64,000 bases of DNA from Maribacter vaceletii. Its GTDB lineage: Bacteria; Bacteroidota; Bacteroidia; Flavobacteriales; Flavobacteriaceae. The notes beneath the pieces were generated by a model. The model was not told where the DNA came from and did not search any database. It saw only the letters and a program-made list of their open reading frames with translations. A program made the position numbers and the translations under genes. The stretch covers positions 248,001 to 312,000 of the forward strand of contig NZ_RBIQ01000009.1 in NCBI RefSeq assembly GCF_003634105.1, in the 5' to 3' direction. Below, in pieces: positions 60,693-64,000 of this stretch (the first letter of the stretch is position 1; each line of letters starts with the position of its first letter).

Positions 60693-61688
60693 TTAATATA
60701 TTCTTTTACCAATACTATCCACAGATATTGCATGCACCCCTTCTTTATAATTCTCAAGTTGATCTATTAAAAGCTCTGCAGTTTTTTCACCTAAAAATTT
60801 TCCTCTTGGAGAAATTGGCTTTACTCCTTTTATAGCTTCAAAAGCAGATTTTCTAATCGAAAAAGCATAAATAAACAGCTCTCCTTTACCTAATAATTTT
60901 TGAGTGTTTTTATTCATTAAGATTGTTTCTAACAAATACTGATTCATAATAATCAATATAGAAACACTTTCTTCTTTAACTTTCTTTATTACATCTCCTG
61001 CAAAAGACTCCTCGCCATTAGCTTTTATAACATTATATTTTTTAATTTTATGAACTTTTTCTAAAGCCTCTAATATTCCTTTTTTACGCCTATCTACATA
61101 CATAGCATTAGAAAAAGATTCTACCACCAAGACATTTTCATTTTCTCCAATTTTTAAATCGGATACAGCACTAAAAGCCTCTTTATAGTGGTCTATACTT
61201 ACTTTATTAAAAGCTAAATCATCTGGAACTTTATTGGCAAGAACCACAGAAATTCCTCTATTACGAGCACGTTCTATATGGTTATAATTTTCTGATGTTA
61301 TAGTATCTTCAGTTAAAGAAACAATAATACCATCTACTCCTTTTTCTATTAAAATATCTATATTATGAGCCTCACGTTCTTTATTATAATTAGATGTAGA
61401 TAAGATTGCATTATATCCTTTAGAATAAGCAACTTTCTCTATCCCTATAAATAATTTGGCAGAGAAACGGTCTAATACACTAGGTATAACAACACCTATG
61501 GTTTTACTCTTACCCTTTTTTAAACTTAACGCAAGAGGGTTTGGTCTATAATTAGTTTTTTTTGCAGCTTCTTTTACTCTATTCTTTGTTGCTGCACTAA
61601 TTTCCAAACTATCATTTAATGCTTTTGAAATTGTTGAAACCGAAAGATTTAACAACTTAGAAAGGTCCTTAAGTGTAGTGTTCTTCAT
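60693..61688 (-). CDS. LacI-family transcriptional regulator
   Basis: A 331-aa regulator. The N-terminal HTH (about 3-60) has TLKDLSKLLNLSVSTISKAL and the hinge region NYRPNPLALSLKKGKSKTI. A periplasmic-binding-protein-like sugar domain follows. The nearby uxaC/uxuA genes suggest control of hexuronate use, but the tRNA and a promoter separate them, so this is only inference. It is co-oriented with apt (6-nt gap). Confidence 0.9.
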   Translation of the reverse strand: MKNTTLKDLSKLLNLSVSTISKALNDSLEISAATKNRVKEAAKKTNYRPNPLALSLKKGKSKTIGVVIPSVLDRFSAKLFIGIEKVAYSKGYNAILSTSNYNKEREAHNIDILIEKGVDGIIVSLTEDTITSENYNHIERARNRGISVVLANKVPDDLAFNKVSIDHYKEAFSAVSDLKIGENENVLVVESFSNAMYVDRRKKGILEALEKVHKIKKYNVIKANGEESFAGDVIKKVKEESVSILIIMNQYLLETILMNKNTQKLLGKGELFIYAFSIRKSAFEAIKGVKPISPRGKFLGEKTAELLIDQLENYKEGVHAISVDSIGKRIY

Positions 61689-61864
61689 AGTTTATCAAAT
61701 TCGTAATTACTATATAACTAAATATTAATCTACTAAGGTAATATTAGTTTAACAATGTCTCTAATAAAACCGTAGAAATACAAGTTATTTTGTTTATTAA
61801 CAAAACAGCATAATATAAGGTTCTTATCTAAAAAGAAAAAATCTAATATTTTACGACAGGTTCT

Positions 61865-61895
61865 TTTGTAATAAGTTTAAAAAGAAATATATTTG
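61865..61895 (+). promoter_or_regulatory. Promoter of tRNA-Arg
   Basis: TTTG at 61865-61868, 19 nt, TATATTTG at 61888-61895: a textbook Bacteroidota promoter. The leader holds CCCGTTTTACGGG, a short hairpin, before the tRNA. Confidence 0.75.
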
Positions 61896-61919
61896 CAGCC
61901 CGTTTTACGGGAACAATTA

Positions 61920-61996
61920 GGCCTCGTGGCGCAACTGAATAGCGCACTTGATTACGGCTCAAGAGGTTACAGGTTTGAATCCTGTCGAGGTCACCA
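61920..61996 (+). tRNA. tRNA-Arg (ACG)
   Basis: Acceptor GGCCTCG pairs with CGAGGTC (one G-U). The D stem is GCGC/GCGC, the anticodon loop is TTACGGC (anticodon ACG, read as ICG after deamination), and the T arm is ACAGG-TTTGAAT-CCTGT. A CCA end is encoded at 61994-61996. Codons CGU, CGC and CGA would be read. Confidence 0.96.
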
Positions 61997-62003
61997 CTAA
62001 TTA

Positions 62004-62038
62004 AAAAAGCTTTCAAGAAATTGAAAGCTTTTTGTTTT
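62004..62038 (+). terminator. Terminator of tRNA-Arg
   Basis: Perfect 13-bp arms AAAAAGCTTTCAA and TTGAAAGCTTTTT with loop GAAA, then GTTTTT. Confidence 0.9.
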
Positions 62039-62060
62039 TAAAATAGTTCCTAATTGTTGT

Positions 62061-63482
62061 TTACGCATTAAAGTTAAAATAGTTTACTGCATTAGTATAA
62101 CAAATATCTTGCACCATTTTTCCAAGAAATTCTACATCATTAGGTACAAGTCCTTCTTTTACGTCTTGTGCTATTAAATTACATAATATACGCCTAAAGT
62201 ACTCATGTCTTGGAAAGGACAAAAAACTTCTACTATCAGTTAACATACCCACAAAACGACTAAGCAATCCCATATTTGACAGTGCATTTAATTGTTTTTC
62301 CATTCCGTCTTTTTGATCTAGAAACCACCATCCGGAACCCCATTGCATTTTACCTGGTATATCTGCATTTTGAAAATTTCCCATCATGGTTGCAAAAACT
62401 TCATTCTGTGCAGGGTTTAAATTATAGGTAATTGTTTTTGCTAATTTATTTTGAGAATTAAGCGTATTAAATAACTTAGACATAAACTCTGCCATTGGAA
62501 AATCTCCTATAGAATCGCAACCTGCATCTAAACCTATTTCTTTAACTAAATAGCTATTATTGTTTCTAATGGGTCCTAAATGATACTGTTGCACCCAATT
62601 GTACTGATGATATTTTTTTCCTAAATAAAAAAACAAAAACGACCGATATTTATCTATTTCGGTAGCAGAAAGTTGTTCTCCATTTACTCTTTTATCAAAA
62701 ATTAACATTATTTCTTTCGTAGTATGGTCTTCAATTTTTAACGCTTCCCCAACTCCAAAATCGGATAATCTACATCCATTAGTATTAAAAAATAAAATAC
62801 GCGCATCAATAACTTCTAAAAAATCATCCAGAGTATTAATTTTTATAGCCGCACTTTTTCCTAATTTATCTAAGTATGCTAAAAACTCCTCTTTTTGTAT
62901 AAAGAATAATTCATCGGACCTAAAGGTTGGTAATACTTTTGTATAATAATTACCCGATTCTGCTATTTGTCTATGGTATTTTAAATCATCGCATGGATCA
63001 TCCGTAGTACAAACCACTTCTACTTTCATTTGCTCTAACAATTGAGCAGGCGTTTTTTGCTCTAAAATAGAATTTGCTTGTTCATAAATTACTTCTGCAG
63101 TAGAAGGTTGTAAAATTTTATCTATATTAAAATAACGTTTTAATTCTAAATGTGTCCAATGAAATAAGGGATTCCTTAATGTATAAGGAACCGTTTCCGC
63201 CCACTTTAAAAACTTTTCTTTATCAGAAGATTTAGACCCTGTTATAAATACCTCTTCAACCCCATTAGCACGCATGCCACGCCATTTATAATGGTCCTCT
63301 TTTAACCAAGCCTTAGTAATATTTTTAACAGGTTTTTTTTCTGCAATTTTTTTTGCTGATAAATGATTATGATAATCTATTATTGGTAAATCTTTAGCAT
63401 AATTATGATATAACTCCACTGCTACTTTAGACTGTAGTAAAAAATTATCTGTAATAAAACCTTCTGAATTTATTACTCCCAT
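62061..63482 (-). CDS. uxaC: Glucuronate isomerase (uronate isomerase)
   Basis: UxaC converts D-glucuronate to fructuronate (and galacturonate to tagaturonate). The 473-aa protein has DYHNHLSAKKIAEKKP (His-x-His metal/catalytic pair), HWTHLELKRYF, CTTDDPCDDLKYH and the C-terminal LTDSRSFLSFPRHEYFRRIL. Length fits the family. The ATG follows the uxuA stop with no gap, a sign of translational coupling. Confidence 0.95.
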   Translation of the reverse strand: MGVINSEGFITDNFLLQSKVAVELYHNYAKDLPIIDYHNHLSAKKIAEKKPVKNITKAWLKEDHYKWRGMRANGVEEVFITGSKSSDKEKFLKWAETVPYTLRNPLFHWTHLELKRYFNIDKILQPSTAEVIYEQANSILEQKTPAQLLEQMKVEVVCTTDDPCDDLKYHRQIAESGNYYTKVLPTFRSDELFFIQKEEFLAYLDKLGKSAAIKINTLDDFLEVIDARILFFNTNGCRLSDFGVGEALKIEDHTTKEIMLIFDKRVNGEQLSATEIDKYRSFLFFYLGKKYHQYNWVQQYHLGPIRNNNSYLVKEIGLDAGCDSIGDFPMAEFMSKLFNTLNSQNKLAKTITYNLNPAQNEVFATMMGNFQNADIPGKMQWGSGWWFLDQKDGMEKQLNALSNMGLLSRFVGMLTDSRSFLSFPRHEYFRRILCNLIAQDVKEGLVPNDVEFLGKMVQDICYTNAVNYFNFNA

Positions 63483-64000
63483 CTATAATATACTTTTAGA
63501 TATTCCATATTCTAACCCTCGTAATTCCGCTAATCCTCTTAATCTACCAATTCCTGAATATCCTGGGTTAGTTTTCTTCTTTAAATCATCTAGCATTTGG
63601 TGACCGTGATCCGGCCTTACAGGAATTGCAAAATCTTTTCTTCCTTCTACCTTGCGTCTTTTCTCCTCTACTAAAACCTCTTTAACAATACTGTACATAT
63701 CTACATCACCATCTAAATGATTAGCTTCATAAAAGTTACCATGCTCATCTCGCTTTGTACTTCTTAAATGTAAAAAGTGAGTGCGATCTGCAAAACGCTT
63801 AAATATTTGAACCAAATTATTATCGGCCCGCACTCCTAATGAACCTGTACAAAAAGTAATTCCATTAGAAACATCTGGAACATTTTTGAACAAGTACGCA
63901 TAATCTTCTTCTGTACTTACAACTCTTGGAAGTCCTAAAATAGGATAAGGTGGATCATCTGGGTGAATACACATTAAAACATTATTTTGAGAAGCTACAG
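63483..64000 (-). CDS. uxuA: Mannonate dehydratase, C-terminal part (cut by window edge)
   Basis: UxuA dehydrates mannonate to 2-keto-3-deoxygluconate. The visible 172 codons cover the C-terminal part and continue off the right edge; the in-frame ATG at 63974 is internal, because the frame stays open to 64000 ([19 protein letters not shown]). Blocks are [24 protein letters not shown] (metal Cys), [19 protein letters not shown] and [10 protein letters not shown]. It is directly upstream of uxaC, forming a glucuronate-use operon. Confidence 0.95.
   Translation of the reverse strand, partial: VASQNNVLMCIHPDDPPYPILGLPRVVSTEEDYAYLFKNVPDVSNGITFCTGSLGVRADNNLVQIFKRFADRTHFLHLRSTKRDEHGNFYEANHLDGDVDMYSIVKEVLVEEKRRKVEGRKDFAIPVRPDHGHQMLDDLKKKTNPGYSGIGRLRGLAELRGLEYGISKSIL

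Noticed and set aside
61788-61805. TTTTGTT/AACAAAA repeat as a LacI operator
   Set aside because: It lacks the central CG typical of LacI-family operators and is about 100 nt from the LacI gene start; evidence is too thin.
1-64000. CRISPR array, prophage, insertion sequence
   Set aside because: No array of regularly spaced direct repeats, no transposase, integrase or phage structural gene was seen on either strand.

Overview
The window looks like a chromosome segment from a member of the Flavobacteriaceae (phylum Bacteroidota). The supporting signs are very low GC, almost no Shine-Dalgarno sequences, and promoters of the Bacteroidota type (TTTG, then 17-21 nt, then TAnnTTTG). Many families are typical of this group: DUF3276, DUF4920, DUF1684, DUF4197, DUF6268, a long NusB, a cyclophilin-FKBP fusion, type III plus type II glutamine synthetase, and an AraC regulator with TPR and membrane segments. 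I cannot name the genus. I saw no phage, insertion sequence, CRISPR array or rRNA; there is one tRNA.

Layout. 1-8.3 kb: a partial HMG-CoA lyase gene, a LysE exporter, pyrD and a small secreted protein, then pepT, a YdeI-like protein and a ClsC-like phospholipase D, then the nusB-DUF1573-yajC operon on the minus strand. 8.5-16.8 kb: an ABC exporter half, a PUR-type nucleic-acid-binding protein, the operon csaA-bile acid symporter-acyltransferase, two thiol-redox proteins, a DinB/YfiT protein, a YcaQ-like DNA glycosylase and a cold-shock protein. 17-30.9 kb: two unlisted micro-ORFs, a cyclophilin-FKBP PPIase, PPK2 with an M28 peptidase, a five-gene operon (ABC ATPase, ABC permease, MscS channel, outer-membrane barrel, NtrC-like regulator without a DNA-binding domain), grpE-dnaJ, and the DUF4920-mnmD and SDR genes. 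31-36.5 kb: ilvE, a MazG-like protein, small membrane proteins with crcB, and the nitrogen operon glnK-amtB-porin. 36.5-46.7 kb: a DUF1684 lipoprotein, an MFS carrier behind a leader with a terminator, a hydrolase, a second MscS channel, Lrp, purU, DUF4197, the membrane AraC regulator and an alpha/beta hydrolase. 46.8-55.3 kb: the run purM-Rieske-apbE-prfA-pyrF and the divergent glutamine synthetases GSIII and GSII. 55.3-64 kb: a glycerophosphodiester phosphodiesterase, a Ca/Na antiporter, a DUF885 hydrolase, a conserved 50-aa protein, a LacI regulator with apt, tRNA-Arg(ACG), and uxaC behind the 3' part of uxuA.

How the genes work together. Nitrogen assimilation is the clearest theme: PII, the ammonium channel, a probable outer-membrane porin and two unrelated glutamine synthetases. 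The glnK and GSII promoters share TACCCCCT placed exactly 29 nt before a TAnnTTTG -7 element. An inverted repeat with CCCTA/TAGGG arms overlaps the glnK promoter, and a similar one lies in the GSIII/GSII divergent region. This is the best candidate here for an undescribed regulatory circuit.

The second theme is very small membrane proteins. Three ORFs of 28, 33 and 58 codons encode related single-pass peptides, and a 20-aa hydrophobic ORF sits in its own unit with an upstream palindrome and a downstream terminator. All calls come from reading the sequence; no database search was run.
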